Assembly: GCA_035690495.1 (NCBI GenBank)
Contig: DASSKK010000021.1
Coordinates: 1-28,949, forward strand
Source of the DNA: DASSKK01 sp035690495
GTDB lineage: Bacteria; Actinomycetota; Actinomycetes; Propionibacteriales; Nocardioidaceae
Length of the DNA stretch: 28,949 nt
Direction: 5' to 3'
Below, one piece after another: positions 22,201-28,949 of this stretch. The notes under the pieces are model-generated. The model had not been told where the DNA came from and made no database searches. It saw nothing but the letters and a program-made list of their open reading frames with translations. A program made the position numbers and the translations under genes. Every line of letters begins with the position of its first letter. Positions within the stretch are counted from its first letter, which is position 1.

Positions 22201-22796
22201 GGCGGCGGTCGGCGGGTCCCGCCCCGATTCTCACCCGGCCCGACGGCACTTCAGACGACCTCAACTTCCTCGGCTGGGACGCGCACATCCGCGCGCTCGA
22301 AGCGCTGGAGATCGGCGATGGTCCTCTCGCCGCCGAGTTCGCCGTGAAAGCACTCGAGCACGCCGTCGCGGACGCCGGGATGACCGACGACTACGTTGCG
22401 CACCTGCCCCGGATGGTGCGGGTCGCGGTCGCCGCCGGTGAGCCGCAGACCGCGCGGGCGATGATCGAGCAGGTCGAGGCGTCCCCGCGCGGACTGGTCA
22501 GCCCCGCGTTGCGCGCCTACGAGTCCGCGCTGCGCGGGCTGGTCGGCAGCCACCTCGGCGGCGACGCCGAGTCGGTGGAGTCCGACCTGCGCGACGGCGT
22601 CGCGGCGTTGACGGCGTACGGCGCGGTGCCCGACCGGGCGCTCGCCCAGGAGGACCTCGGCAGCTGGCTGATCGAGCAAGGCCGGCACGCCGAGGCCGCA
22701 GAGCTGCTCCGGGCCGCACGCACGACGTACACCGAGCTCGGGGCGACCGCCTGGCTGGAGCGGCTCACCCGGCAGTCGGCGGCGCCGGCGAGCTGA
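19230..22796 (+). CDS. Zinc-ribbon / class III nucleotide cyclase / AAA ATPase regulator, copy B
   Basis: The protein has 1,188 residues, GTG 19230, nine bases after copy A. The domain order equals copy A: zinc ribbons with the identical Cys spacing (C3 to C46), an Ala/Pro-rich linker about 20 residues longer, cyclase with D90, D134, K130, N205 and R209, Met (M198) at the adenine-reading position, Walker A GEAGIGKT (305-312), Walker B VALVFDDAQ. Much of the first 700 residues is nearly superimposable on copy A (YADQGLLDF, RSEGVPLFAVETVRAL, SVLFADLVSYT), whereas the helical C-terminal half differs. The pair is a tandem duplication with diverged sensors. It converges on the lipid gene downstream with 12 bases between stops. 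Confidence 0.85.
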   Translation: MTCVGCGREIPGDAAFCPLCGTAQPAATCQSCAAALIPGAAFCLRCGTPTGAATPLPATSAPGPAASAAPPSPARAATAERRLTSVLFADLVSYTTLSESRDTEDVRELLSRYFDVCATVVGRYGGTIEKFIGDAVMAVWGVPAAHEDDAERAVRAAMELVDDVAELGRSVGLPGLQLRVGVVTGEVAATLGATGQGMVAGDPVNTASRIQATAGAGEVWVDVRTRAMTAAAVTYVDMGEHPLKGKAEPVRLFRAGSVVASVGGSQRVDGLEAPLAGRDRELRLVKELFHTTVESGRPKLVVLDGEAGIGKTRLAWEFEKYCSGIETDMFWHRGRCLSYGDGVAYWALAEAVRARLGLVDDDAGPGERDRDPGDTVADRVGAALAGWVPDEAERAWMQPRLAALLGGRLGEFQREDLFSAWTRFFERLGDDAEAVALVFDDAQYADQGLLDFLEHLLTNARTAVFVLLLARPELGERHPQLGGRRATTVPLEPLPDAAMDTLVAGLVENLPDEARRSLVARSEGVPLFAVETVRALIDRELVQPVGGRYVVAPGQAVDLSTIEAPASLHALVAARLDALTPDERRVIGDASVLGALFTREGIGMLAADVGDLDAVLAGLQRKELIATETDRFSAERGQFRFVQAVVRQVAYATLSRRDRKSRHLLVAGRMAAEIARHGDLAQVAAQHLIDALEASGADDPDVTELQARAADLLVTAGERAARLGSHADALRAYREAAGRMSAGAGRAQALYRAARAAEDSARYTESMQLAEEALAEFAEVGDSVGAGRAAAELAICRMVVGDATGAATLARSHYEALADQPGAEQVRAELAVTLARSLVSLGSARESLAVIGEALWLAEMAGDAELLTRAMSVLATYNFSHGSSRVALAISREIVDIAATEGLWRQLFATQVNLALLLRLRNLTECRQMIRQASETMLEHGLSRTLTWANLSTVSWSVGDWIEHEQLVREVAEADTLPAGDMAIVYATELWRRSAGPAPILTRPDGTSDDLNFLGWDAHIRALEALEIGDGPLAAEFAVKALEHAVADAGMTDDYVAHLPRMVRVAVAAGEPQTARAMIEQVEASPRGLVSPALRAYESALRGLVGSHLGGDAESVESDLRDGVAALTAYGAVPDRALAQEDLGSWLIEQGRHAEAAELLRAARTTYTELGATAWLERLTRQSAAPAS

Positions 22797-22808
22797 CCGG
22801 GTGAGGTC

Positions 22809-24083
22809 TCAGCGCCCCAGGCTGATCTGGGCGACATCGAGGTATCCGACCCGGAAGCCGGCCTCGCAGTAGGCGAGGTAGAACTCCCACATCCGCCGGA
22901 ACCGCTCGTCGAACCCGAGGGCGCGCACCTGCGGCCAGTTCGCGCAGAACCGCTGCCGCCACAGCCGCAGCGTGTGCGCGTAATGCTGGCCCATCGCGGT
23001 GGTGGTCAGCCGCCTCAGCGAGGTCCGCGCGGCGAGCGTCTCGTCGATCGCCTGCAGGGAAGGCAGCGTGCCGCCGGGGAAGATGTACTTGTGGATCCAG
23101 GTGTAGGTGTTGCGGGTGGCCAGCATCCGGTCGTGCTCGAGCAGGATCGCCTGGATGGCCACCCTGCCGCCGGGTGCGAGCAGCCGGTCGATCGCGGTGA
23201 AGTACGTCGACCAGTACTGCTCGCCGACCGCCTCGATCATCTCCACGGACACGATCGCGTCGAACTCGCCCTCGACGTCGCGGTAGTCGCGCAGCGCGAT
23301 GTCGACCCGGTCGGCGACACCGGCTCCCTGGACCCGCGCGCGTGCCAGCGCTGCCTGCTCGGTGGAGATCGTCACGGTGCACACGTGCGCGCCTCGCTCG
23401 GCGGCGCGGATCGCGAGCGTGCCCCAGCCGGTGCCGATCTCGAGCACGCGGGTGCCCTCGACGACACCGGCCGCGTCCAGGATCGCCTCGGTCTTGCGGA
23501 TCTGCGCGGCCTTCAGGTCCTCGAACGCGGGGACCGGGTGGAGCCGGTCGAACAGTGCGCACGAGTAGGACCAGGTCGGGTCGAGGAAGCAGCCGAACAT
23601 GTCGTTGGACACGTCGTAGTGCGCCGCGATGTTGCGTCGCGCCCCTGCCTTGGAGTTGTTCGGGTTCAGGTCTCTCGGCAGCACGAGGTGGCGCATCTTG
23701 TAGAAGAACGGCTTGACGAGCTCGGTCACCCGGGCGGCGAACGGGGCGAGCACGTCTGCCAGGTCGGTGCCCTCCGCGGCGTGCCACTCGCCGGCCATGT
23801 AGGACTCGCCGATCCCGATGTTCGGGCTCTTGGCCACGCGGGCGAAGAACGCCTCGACGTCGTCGATCTGCAGGGTCGGTCCGACCGGGTACGGCGTCAT
23901 CGGGCCGTGTGCGTCGGGCACGCCGTACACCTCGCCGGTCGCCAGGCGCGCGGTGACGGGCACGCCGTACAGGATCCGGCGCAGCACCCGCTTGGCGATC
24001 GCCGCGCGCCAGGAGTACGCCGGAGCCGTCGGCAGCTCGTCGGCCGCGGACGGCAGATGCAGGGCCTGCTCGGTGGTGCTCAT
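22809..24083 (-). CDS. Cyclopropane-fatty-acyl-phospholipid synthase family methyltransferase
   Basis: The protein has 424 residues; ATG 24083 overlaps the DUF1365 stop as ATGA. It carries SAM motif I VLEIGTGWG (213-221), the HYDVSNDMF block (155-163), YSCALF (173-178) and SVEMIEAVG (279-287), all typical of the CFA/mycolic acid cyclopropane synthase family. The enzyme should transfer a methylene or methyl group from SAM to the double bond of membrane phospholipid acyl chains. The product (cyclopropane, 10-methyl, or furan precursor) cannot be told from sequence. Association with a DUF1365 protein and an FAD oxidoreductase is a conserved lipid-modification cluster. Confidence 0.92.
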   Translation of the reverse strand: MSTTEQALHLPSAADELPTAPAYSWRAAIAKRVLRRILYGVPVTARLATGEVYGVPDAHGPMTPYPVGPTLQIDDVEAFFARVAKSPNIGIGESYMAGEWHAAEGTDLADVLAPFAARVTELVKPFFYKMRHLVLPRDLNPNNSKAGARRNIAAHYDVSNDMFGCFLDPTWSYSCALFDRLHPVPAFEDLKAAQIRKTEAILDAAGVVEGTRVLEIGTGWGTLAIRAAERGAHVCTVTISTEQAALARARVQGAGVADRVDIALRDYRDVEGEFDAIVSVEMIEAVGEQYWSTYFTAIDRLLAPGGRVAIQAILLEHDRMLATRNTYTWIHKYIFPGGTLPSLQAIDETLAARTSLRRLTTTAMGQHYAHTLRLWRQRFCANWPQVRALGFDERFRRMWEFYLAYCEAGFRVGYLDVAQISLGR

Positions 24084-24853
24084 CGCGGGGAAGCCCCCTC
24101 CCGGTGCGTTGTGCGGTCACGGTGCGGTTGGCGGGGGACCACTGGAAGCTTGCGCAGCCACAGTCGGACGCCGTGCCAGCGGATCAGCGCCGAGACTCGT
24201 TGGGAGGCGATCGGGTTGGCCGCCACCGCGGTCAGAGCGGTGCGGAGCGTGGCCGGAGTCAGGTCGCCGTGCACGGAGGCCGTGAAGACCTGCTCCTCGC
24301 CCTGCGTCAGCGACACCGCGACGGCGACCTGCCTGTCGGTGAGCCGGGTGCGGATGTCGTAGCGGCCCTCGACGGCGAAGAACGGCGAGACGTAGAACTC
24401 CTTGTCGACCTGCGCGGGCTGCCGCTCGGCGACCTGAAGGGGATAGGCGTGGCGCTCGCCGTAGGTGTTGTGCACCTCCGCGACCACTCCCTCGACGTTG
24501 CCGCCGGCGTCGAAGCAGAAGTACGTCGTGAGCGGGTCGAACACGTAGCCCAGGGAACGGGCGTTCGCCAGCATCAGCACCCGCTCGGCGGACCAGTCGA
24601 CGCCCTGGGCGTCGAGATAGCTGCGGATCTTCACGGGCAGCGGCCGGCTGTCCTCGGCCGCGAAGTGGTCGACGCTGCGGATCGAGGCGAGCGGCCGCAG
24701 CCACCGCGGGAACGCGGCGTTCGGGTCTGCGGCGTCGACCAGCCACATCGTGGTGGAGTTCTCGAAGGCGTAGGTGAACGGCCGTGCCCTCCGGTGGGCG
24801 ACGTGGGCGCGCACCCGGGCCGGGACGAGAGGCAGACTGCCTGCCGGCCTCAT
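24080..24853 (-). CDS. DUF1365 family protein
   Basis: The protein has 257 residues, ATG 24853, overlapping the oxidoreductase stop and the CFA-like start by four bases each. The family signatures are visible: an early VRAHVAHRRARPFTYAFENS, then LANARSLGYVFDPLTTYFCF, VAEVHNTYGERHAY and FYVSPFF. DUF1365 proteins nearly always sit between a CFA-like methyltransferase and an FAD oxidoreductase, and are thought to act in the same fatty-acid modification, with no settled reaction. No membrane segment or signal peptide is seen. Confidence 0.9.
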   Translation of the reverse strand: MRPAGSLPLVPARVRAHVAHRRARPFTYAFENSTTMWLVDAADPNAAFPRWLRPLASIRSVDHFAAEDSRPLPVKIRSYLDAQGVDWSAERVLMLANARSLGYVFDPLTTYFCFDAGGNVEGVVAEVHNTYGERHAYPLQVAERQPAQVDKEFYVSPFFAVEGRYDIRTRLTDRQVAVAVSLTQGEEQVFTASVHGDLTPATLRTALTAVAANPIASQRVSALIRWHGVRLWLRKLPVVPRQPHRDRTTHREGASPR

Positions 24854-26154
24854 CGATCGTCCTTCTGCTCCGGCCAGCTCGCCCCCAGTGCGCGGGCGGC
24901 GGCGACCCCGGCGCGGCAGCCGTCCTCGTGAAAGCCCCAGCCGTGGTAGGAGCCGGCGAACGCCAGCCGGGTGCTGTTCAGCTCGGGCAGCCGGGCCTGT
25001 GCAGCCACCGCACCCGAGGTGTAGGTGGGGTGCCGGTACGTCGCCTCGGCGATCACCTGGTCCGGTGGCGGAGGGTCCGGCGCGTTCAGCGTGACCAGGA
25101 GCGGGTGCTGCTCGGGGTAGCCCTGCAGGCGGTTCATCCAGTAGGTGACTCGCGGGTGGTCGTCGCGGGCTCCGCAGTATTCGACCCGGTAGTTCCAGCT
25201 GGCCCGGCTGCGCCGGTGGCCCGGCAGGAATGTCGGGTCACGATGCAACAGGGCCACATTCGTCGAGTACCCGAACGCCCCGAGAACATCCTTTTCGTCT
25301 GCGCCGGCGTCGCTGAGCATGCGCAGTGCGTCGTCGGCATGTGTGGCTACGACGGCCTTGTCGAATCGGTGCCGCCCACCACGGGTGTCCTGCAGGTCGA
25401 TCCCGTCGTCGGTGCGGATCAGCCCGGTGATCGCGGTGCCGGTGCGGACTGCGTCGAGACGGTCCGCGATCGCCTCGACGTACCTCCTCGACCCGCCGAC
25501 CACCGTGTGCCAGCTGGGCGCGTCCCGGATGGCCAGGAAGCCGTGGTGGCGCAGGAACGCGAACAGGTACGCCGCCGGGTAGGCGAGGGCCTCCCGGTGG
25601 CCCATCGACCACACGCATGACACGACCGGCAGCGCGTAGTGGTCTACGAAGTCGTCGCCGAATCCGTGCCCGGCGAGGAAGTCGGCGTAGCTCTCCGTAG
25701 AAGCAGGCACGCGCTCGAGCAGCGCCCTGGCCGCCTGTTGGAAGCGGCGTACGTCGACCAGCAGCCGCCAGAACCGCGGATCGGCGAGGCGGCGGCGCTG
25801 GGCGAAGATGCCGTTCGCGCCGCGGCCTCCCGCATACGACAGGCCGCAGCCGCAGGTGATGCTCATGCTCATCTCGGTGGGCCGGGTGGCGATGCCGAGC
25901 TCGTCGAACAGCCGGCGCAGCAGCGGGTAGGTGCGGTCGTTGAGCACGATGAAGCCCGAGTCCACGGGCACGCTCTGCCCGTCGTCGAGGCGCACGTCGT
26001 GGGTGTGCGCGTGACCGCCGAGCCGGTCGTCGGCCTCGAAGAGGGTGACGCGGTGGTCACGTTGCAGCAGGTAGGCAGCGGTCAGCCCGGACACGCCCGC
26101 GCCGATCACGGCCACGCTGCGGCGCGGCGCGGCGGGGGCGGAGAGGGCCGTCAT
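24850..26154 (-). CDS. FAD-dependent oxidoreductase (amine-oxidase-like)
   Basis: The protein has 434 residues, ATG 26154. The Rossmann FAD site is VAVIGAGVSGLTAAYLL with G18, G20, G23 and acidic E40 (LFEADDRLGGHAHT). A second block, VDSGFIVLNDRTYPLLRRLFDELGI, and the end HGWGFHEDGCRAGVAAARAL complete the fold. This subtype heads CFA/DUF1365 operons and is expected to oxidise or desaturate lipid acyl chains, or reduce an intermediate, within the same pathway. It is the first gene of the lipid trio. The gap to the AlaX stop upstream is 67 bases, so read-through from AlaX is possible. The ribosome site is weak. Confidence 0.88.
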   Translation of the reverse strand: MTALSAPAAPRRSVAVIGAGVSGLTAAYLLQRDHRVTLFEADDRLGGHAHTHDVRLDDGQSVPVDSGFIVLNDRTYPLLRRLFDELGIATRPTEMSMSITCGCGLSYAGGRGANGIFAQRRRLADPRFWRLLVDVRRFQQAARALLERVPASTESYADFLAGHGFGDDFVDHYALPVVSCVWSMGHREALAYPAAYLFAFLRHHGFLAIRDAPSWHTVVGGSRRYVEAIADRLDAVRTGTAITGLIRTDDGIDLQDTRGGRHRFDKAVVATHADDALRMLSDAGADEKDVLGAFGYSTNVALLHRDPTFLPGHRRSRASWNYRVEYCGARDDHPRVTYWMNRLQGYPEQHPLLVTLNAPDPPPPDQVIAEATYRHPTYTSGAVAAQARLPELNSTRLAFAGSYHGWGFHEDGCRAGVAAARALGASWPEQKDDR

Positions 26155-26221
26155 GCCTGGTGTTCGCCGCCGGTGGCCTCGGGGATTGGCCCAAGGATCG
26201 TCGCTTCCGGGTCCGGCGGTG

Positions 26222-27001
26222 TCACGAGACCTCGAGCCGAACGCGCTTGTTGCCCTTGCCCTTGGACTCGGTGCCGGTCACCGTGACGTGGCCCACCTCG
26301 TCGGTGCTGAGCACATGGGTGCCTCCGTCGGCCTGCTTGTCGAGGCCGACGATGTCGATGACGCGCAGCGGATCGATCTCGCGCGGGATCAGGTTCGCCG
26401 ACGTGCGGATCAGCGCCCGGTCCTCGTCGGCGACCTCGCGTCCGACGAACTCCACCAGGATCCGGTGCGCTTTGGCGATCTCCTCGTTGACCCGGGTCTC
26501 GACCCGGCGGCCGAACTCCGCCGACATCGACGGCAGCGGAAAGTCAAGGCGGCCCTTGCCGGGCTCCATGTTGCCGCCGGTCACCGCGACCCCGTGGTCG
26601 GCCCACATCACCCCGCACAGGATGTGCAGCGCGGTGTGCGTGCGCATGGTCAGGTGCCTGCGGTCCCAGTCCAGGCTGCCCTCCACCTCGGTCTGTGGAT
26701 CAGGAAGTCCTCCGTCTGCCGCCTCGAGCCAGTGCCAGATCAGCCCGGTCTCGCGGTCCCGGGCGACCTTCGTCACCGGTGCCTGCCCGTCGGACCAGCG
26801 AAGCGTGCCGAGGTCGTGCGGCTGGCCGCCACCGCCGGGGTAGAAGGCCGTACGGCGCAGCGCGACCCGGGCCTGCTCGGCGTCGACGTCGGTCACGGTC
26901 GCGTCGAAGCTGCGCAGGTAGGCGTCCACGGCGAACAGCTCGGTGCCGGCCAGGCCGGCAGGTGCCCCCTCCGGGACTGGTGGGCGTCCTGGAACTGCCA
27001 T
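26222..27001 (-). CDS. AlaX-type alanyl-tRNA editing protein
   Basis: The protein has 259 residues, ATG 27001 preceded by GAGGAGG. It matches the editing half of alanyl-tRNA synthetase: Gly-rich AFYPGGGGQPHDLG, zinc-site H-x3-H in MRTHTALHIL, and a late QADGGTHVLSTDEVG, ending ESKGKGNKRVRLEV. Such proteins hydrolyse Ser-tRNA(Ala) or Gly-tRNA(Ala) in trans. The third zinc ligand is usually Cys in CGGTH; here it is Asp (DGGTH), with H kept. Whether the metal is still bound is uncertain. Divergent from the lipoprotein gene, with 140 bases between them. Confidence 0.9.
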   Translation of the reverse strand: MAVPGRPPVPEGAPAGLAGTELFAVDAYLRSFDATVTDVDAEQARVALRRTAFYPGGGGQPHDLGTLRWSDGQAPVTKVARDRETGLIWHWLEAADGGLPDPQTEVEGSLDWDRRHLTMRTHTALHILCGVMWADHGVAVTGGNMEPGKGRLDFPLPSMSAEFGRRVETRVNEEIAKAHRILVEFVGREVADEDRALIRTSANLIPREIDPLRVIDIVGLDKQADGGTHVLSTDEVGHVTVTGTESKGKGNKRVRLEVS

Positions 27002-27141
27002 CGGCGTGCCTCCTCGGGTCGTAGAGGGCGGTCGTGTTCATCCAAGCACGGCGCGCCTGTGGAGAACGGTCTGACGGCGGGGGGCGGACGCTCTACTCTT
27101 GTCTAGCCTTGGCTCCACACACCCAGACCCGAGGGGGATCC

Positions 27142-28041
27142 ATGAGACCGACCGCGCGCCTCGCCCGGCCCGCCAGGCTCGCCGCCGGCGGACTGGTCGC
27201 CGTCGCCCTGCTCGGCGTCTCGGCCTGCAACGGCGACAACGCGGATGCCCGGGCCCAGACAGGGGCGAGCGTCAGCGCACCGTCGACCCCCGCCACCTCG
27301 GAGGCGCCTGCGGTCTCCAGCTCTCCGCCCTCACCGACGCCGAAGACGAAGGCGCCGAAGACGGTCAAGGTCTCGCACTTGTCCGCGAAGACGCTCGTGC
27401 CCGCCCTCCAGAAGGCGCTGGCGACCCACAAGTCGGCGCACATGCGGATGCAGATCAGCTCGAAGGGGCTGTCGATGACCGCCGACGGACACGCCAGCTA
27501 CGGTCCGCATCCGGCGATGCGGATGACCATGCATGTGCCTCAGCTGGGCACCGGGGACATCGAGCTGCGCTTCATGGGCGACACGGCCTACATCGCGATA
27601 CCGCCGATGACCCCGCCGGGCAAGTTCGTCAAGTTCGACGCGAGCGACCCGAACAATCCCCTCGGCCCGGACCTCGGCCAGATCCGCGGCCAGCTGAGTC
27701 CCTCACGGACCTTCGACGGGTTCGAGGCGGGACTGAAGTCGGTGGACTTCATCGGCGTGGAGAGCGTGGACGGCGAGCCGATGGGTCACTACCTGCTCAC
27801 CTTGGACAGCGCGAAGGCGTTGAAGGCGACCACCGGTCAGAAGCAGCCACCGGGGACGCCCAAGACGGTCTCCTACGACCTGTGGGTCGACCGGCACAAC
27901 CTGATGCGCCGCCTGCAGATGAACATCTCCGGCACCGGCATCGACATCTCCGCCGACGACTGGGGCAAGCCGGTGCACGTGCAGGCGCCCCCGGCCAAGG
28001 ATGTGGTCAGCCTGTCGTCGCTGAGCGGCACCAAGGGCTGA
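27142..28041 (+). CDS. LppX/LprAFG-like lipoprotein
   Basis: The protein has 299 residues from ATG 27142, with GAGGGGG at the right distance; longer upstream frames lack this. A twin-basic start and hydrophobic stretch lead to the lipobox GVSAC with C29 as the lipidated residue. A Ser/Pro/Thr-rich linker (35-80) follows, then a LolA-like beta-rich domain: ATHKSAHMRMQISSKGLSMT, MGDTAYIAIPP, KFVKFDASDP, TVSYDLWVDRHNLMRRLQMN. In mycobacteria such proteins carry lipids across the periplasm. The ligand is unknown here. Confidence 0.85.
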   Translation: MRPTARLARPARLAAGGLVAVALLGVSACNGDNADARAQTGASVSAPSTPATSEAPAVSSSPPSPTPKTKAPKTVKVSHLSAKTLVPALQKALATHKSAHMRMQISSKGLSMTADGHASYGPHPAMRMTMHVPQLGTGDIELRFMGDTAYIAIPPMTPPGKFVKFDASDPNNPLGPDLGQIRGQLSPSRTFDGFEAGLKSVDFIGVESVDGEPMGHYLLTLDSAKALKATTGQKQPPGTPKTVSYDLWVDRHNLMRRLQMNISGTGIDISADDWGKPVHVQAPPAKDVVSLSSLSGTKG

Positions 28042-28057
28042 GGCCGGGCTTGCGCCC

Positions 28058-28147
28058 AGCCATACCGACAGGCACTCGAGGGATGCACGGCGACCGCCCA
28101 GGCGTGGGGAGCCGGCTCACGTGCGGTAAGTGCCTGTTCGTATGGCT
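28058..28147. repeat. 90-bp unit with 19-bp imperfect inverted ends
   Basis: Arm 28058-28076 (AGCCATACCGACAGGCACT) and arm 28129-28147 pair at 17 of 19 positions. The 52-base centre contains the palindrome GAGCCGGCTC (28109-28118). It follows a short GGGC/GCCC hairpin after the lipoprotein stop. It may be a terminator-linked RNA structure or a miniature mobile element footprint. Confidence 0.5.
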
Positions 28148-28351
28148 CGCGGGCCTCACCCTTTACGGCGGCTCGCAGTCCTAAGCCCGTTGAGGGCGCG
28201 TGATGCATCCTGAACGCCGCTGGGCGAACTGAGTCCCTTGCCAAGAGCATCGATTCTGGAAAGGGCCCAACATCGGATCAAAACGGGCGTAACCTCATCA
28301 AAAGGTCACGGGGGTGCTCAAACAACTCACGGGCCGCAACCCATCTCCACA

Positions 28352-28375
28352 GTCAGCGAGCGAGCTGTCGCTGAC
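28352..28375 (+). promoter_or_regulatory. Hairpin upstream of the Ltp-like gene
   Basis: A perfect 8-bp stem (GTCAGCGA 28352-28359, TCGCTGAC 28368-28375) with an 8-base loop ends eight bases before the AGAGGAGG ribosome site. It could be an operator or an mRNA leader structure. Confidence 0.4.
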
Positions 28376-28402
28376 AGCGCATAGAGGAGGCAGTACCCGG
28401 CC

Positions 28403-28949
28403 ATGTCTGACGCGACCTCGCACTACCCCCAGCAAGACCCGCAGCCTCCGGCACCGGAGAAGCGCCGCTGGTTCGCCCGTCACAAGATCTTGACCGGGAT
28501 AGGCGTCCTGGTGCTCGTTGGCGTCATCGTCGGTAGCGTCAATGGCGGGTCGCCTGAGGCGGCATCGACCAGCGCCGACACCGACCATGCCTTGACCAAT
28601 AACGCTGTCAGCGAGACCACCGCCAGCGACGACAGTTCTGCCAACGCCGCCGCAGCCAACGAGACCGCTCACGCCGAAGCCGTCGCAGAACCCACCGCCA
28701 GCGACGACCCATCGGCCGACGACTCCGCTGCAGACGACGAGAGTGCGTCTGGCATGACCGTCGGACAAAAGAACGCGGTGGACACCGCCGAGAACTATCT
28801 CTCGACGGCGGCGTTTTCGCGCTCGGGTCTCATCCAGCAGTTGAAGTACGAGGGCTACTCGAGGGCGGATGCGTCTTTCGCTGCGGACGCGGTGCACGCG
28901 GACTGGAACGAGCAGGCGGGAAAGGCTGCTGAGGAGTACTTGAGCATGA
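28403..28949 (+). CDS. Ltp-family membrane-anchored surface protein, 3' end outside window
   Basis: 182 codons are visible from ATG 28403 (ribosome site AGAGGAGG), with no stop before the edge. A polar Pro/Gln-rich start is followed by basic KRRWFARHK and one transmembrane segment (ILTGIGVLVLVGVIVGSV, about 29-46), then a long acidic Ser/Ala/Asp linker (50-118). At about 119-182 comes one Ltp repeat: AVDTAENYLSTAAFSRSGLI, QQLKYEGYSRADASFAADAV. The next repeat seems to begin at EEYLSM. Ltp domains (PF07553) occur in host-exposed lipoproteins; one from phage TP-J34 blocks superinfection. Here the anchor is a membrane helix, not a lipobox. The lower GC and linker make-up differ from the neighbours. 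Confidence 0.82.
   Translation, partial: MSDATSHYPQQDPQPPAPEKRRWFARHKILTGIGVLVLVGVIVGSVNGGSPEAASTSADTDHALTNNAVSETTASDDSSANAAAANETAHAEAVAEPTASDDPSADDSAADDESASGMTVGQKNAVDTAENYLSTAAFSRSGLIQQLKYEGYSRADASFAADAVHADWNEQAGKAAEEYLSM

Larger units (their letters stand above)
28042..28402. other. 361-bp intergenic region with structured DNA, no gene
   Basis: It holds the imperfect inverted repeat at 28058-28147, a more A-rich stretch with two ATCAAAA copies (about 28276 and 28296), and a hairpin at 28352-28375 just before the next ribosome site. No coding frame with a ribosome site is visible, and no tRNA cloverleaf was recognised. Confidence 0.5.

Noticed and set aside
28298..28897. Minus-strand frame of 199 codons at the right edge
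   Set aside because: It lies opposite the Ltp-like gene and its acidic linker; the plus strand has the ribosome site, membrane helix and Ltp repeat.

Overview
The window is high-GC DNA from an actinomycete. The evidence is dense GC-rich codon use, many GTG starts, a beta-type glutamine synthetase under a four-part GlnR box, an LppX/LprAFG-like lipoprotein and class III cyclase/AAA proteins. Nocardioidaceae or a close relative is my best guess, but it is an inference.

Region 1 (1-437): chromosome carrying the last 32 codons of an IS3-family transposase, a hairpin terminator, and a displaced 27-bp 3' end of glnA.

Region 2 (438-11032): a compact integrative element of about 10.6 kb, bounded by a 16-bp direct repeat that lies inside the glnA 3' end. 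The rightward arm has a Cro/CI-like regulator and a tyrosine integrase. A long leftward operon, mostly joined by ATGA/GTGA overlaps, encodes an excisionase-like HTH protein, an SF3/D5 helicase, small zinc proteins, HNH nuclease, large terminase, SPP1-type portal, MuF-like protein, scaffold, major capsid and two head-completion proteins. There are no tail, lysis or obvious small-terminase genes. The layout fits a capsid-forming, tail-less phage satellite (cf-PICI-like or phiRv-like) better than a decayed prophage, because the surviving modules are intact and tightly packed. The element is the main discovery candidate. Its attP arms carry an identical 21-bp repeat, one copy of which lies in the integrase coding sequence.

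Region 3 (11006-15620): glnA, whose 3' end was rewritten by the element, its GlnR site, a secreted S53 (sedolisin) peptidase with a C-terminal extension, and a small RDD membrane protein.

Region 4 (15711-22796): two tandem giant paralogues of about 1,170-1,190 aa. Each has a double zinc ribbon, a class III nucleotide cyclase domain, an AAA/NACHT-like ATPase and a long helical repeat region. Their N-terminal halves are near-copies and their C-terminal halves have diverged. Both carry Met where adenylyl cyclases normally have an adenine-reading Asp or Thr.

Region 5 (22809-27001, leftward): an operon of cyclopropane-fatty-acid-synthase-like methyltransferase, DUF1365 protein and FAD oxidoreductase, probably for modifying membrane lipids, preceded by an AlaX-type alanyl-tRNA editing protein.

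Region 6 (27142-28949): an LppX-like lipoprotein, a 361-bp gap with a long imperfect inverted repeat and a hairpin, and the start of an Ltp-family surface protein that runs off the right edge and looks compositionally different.
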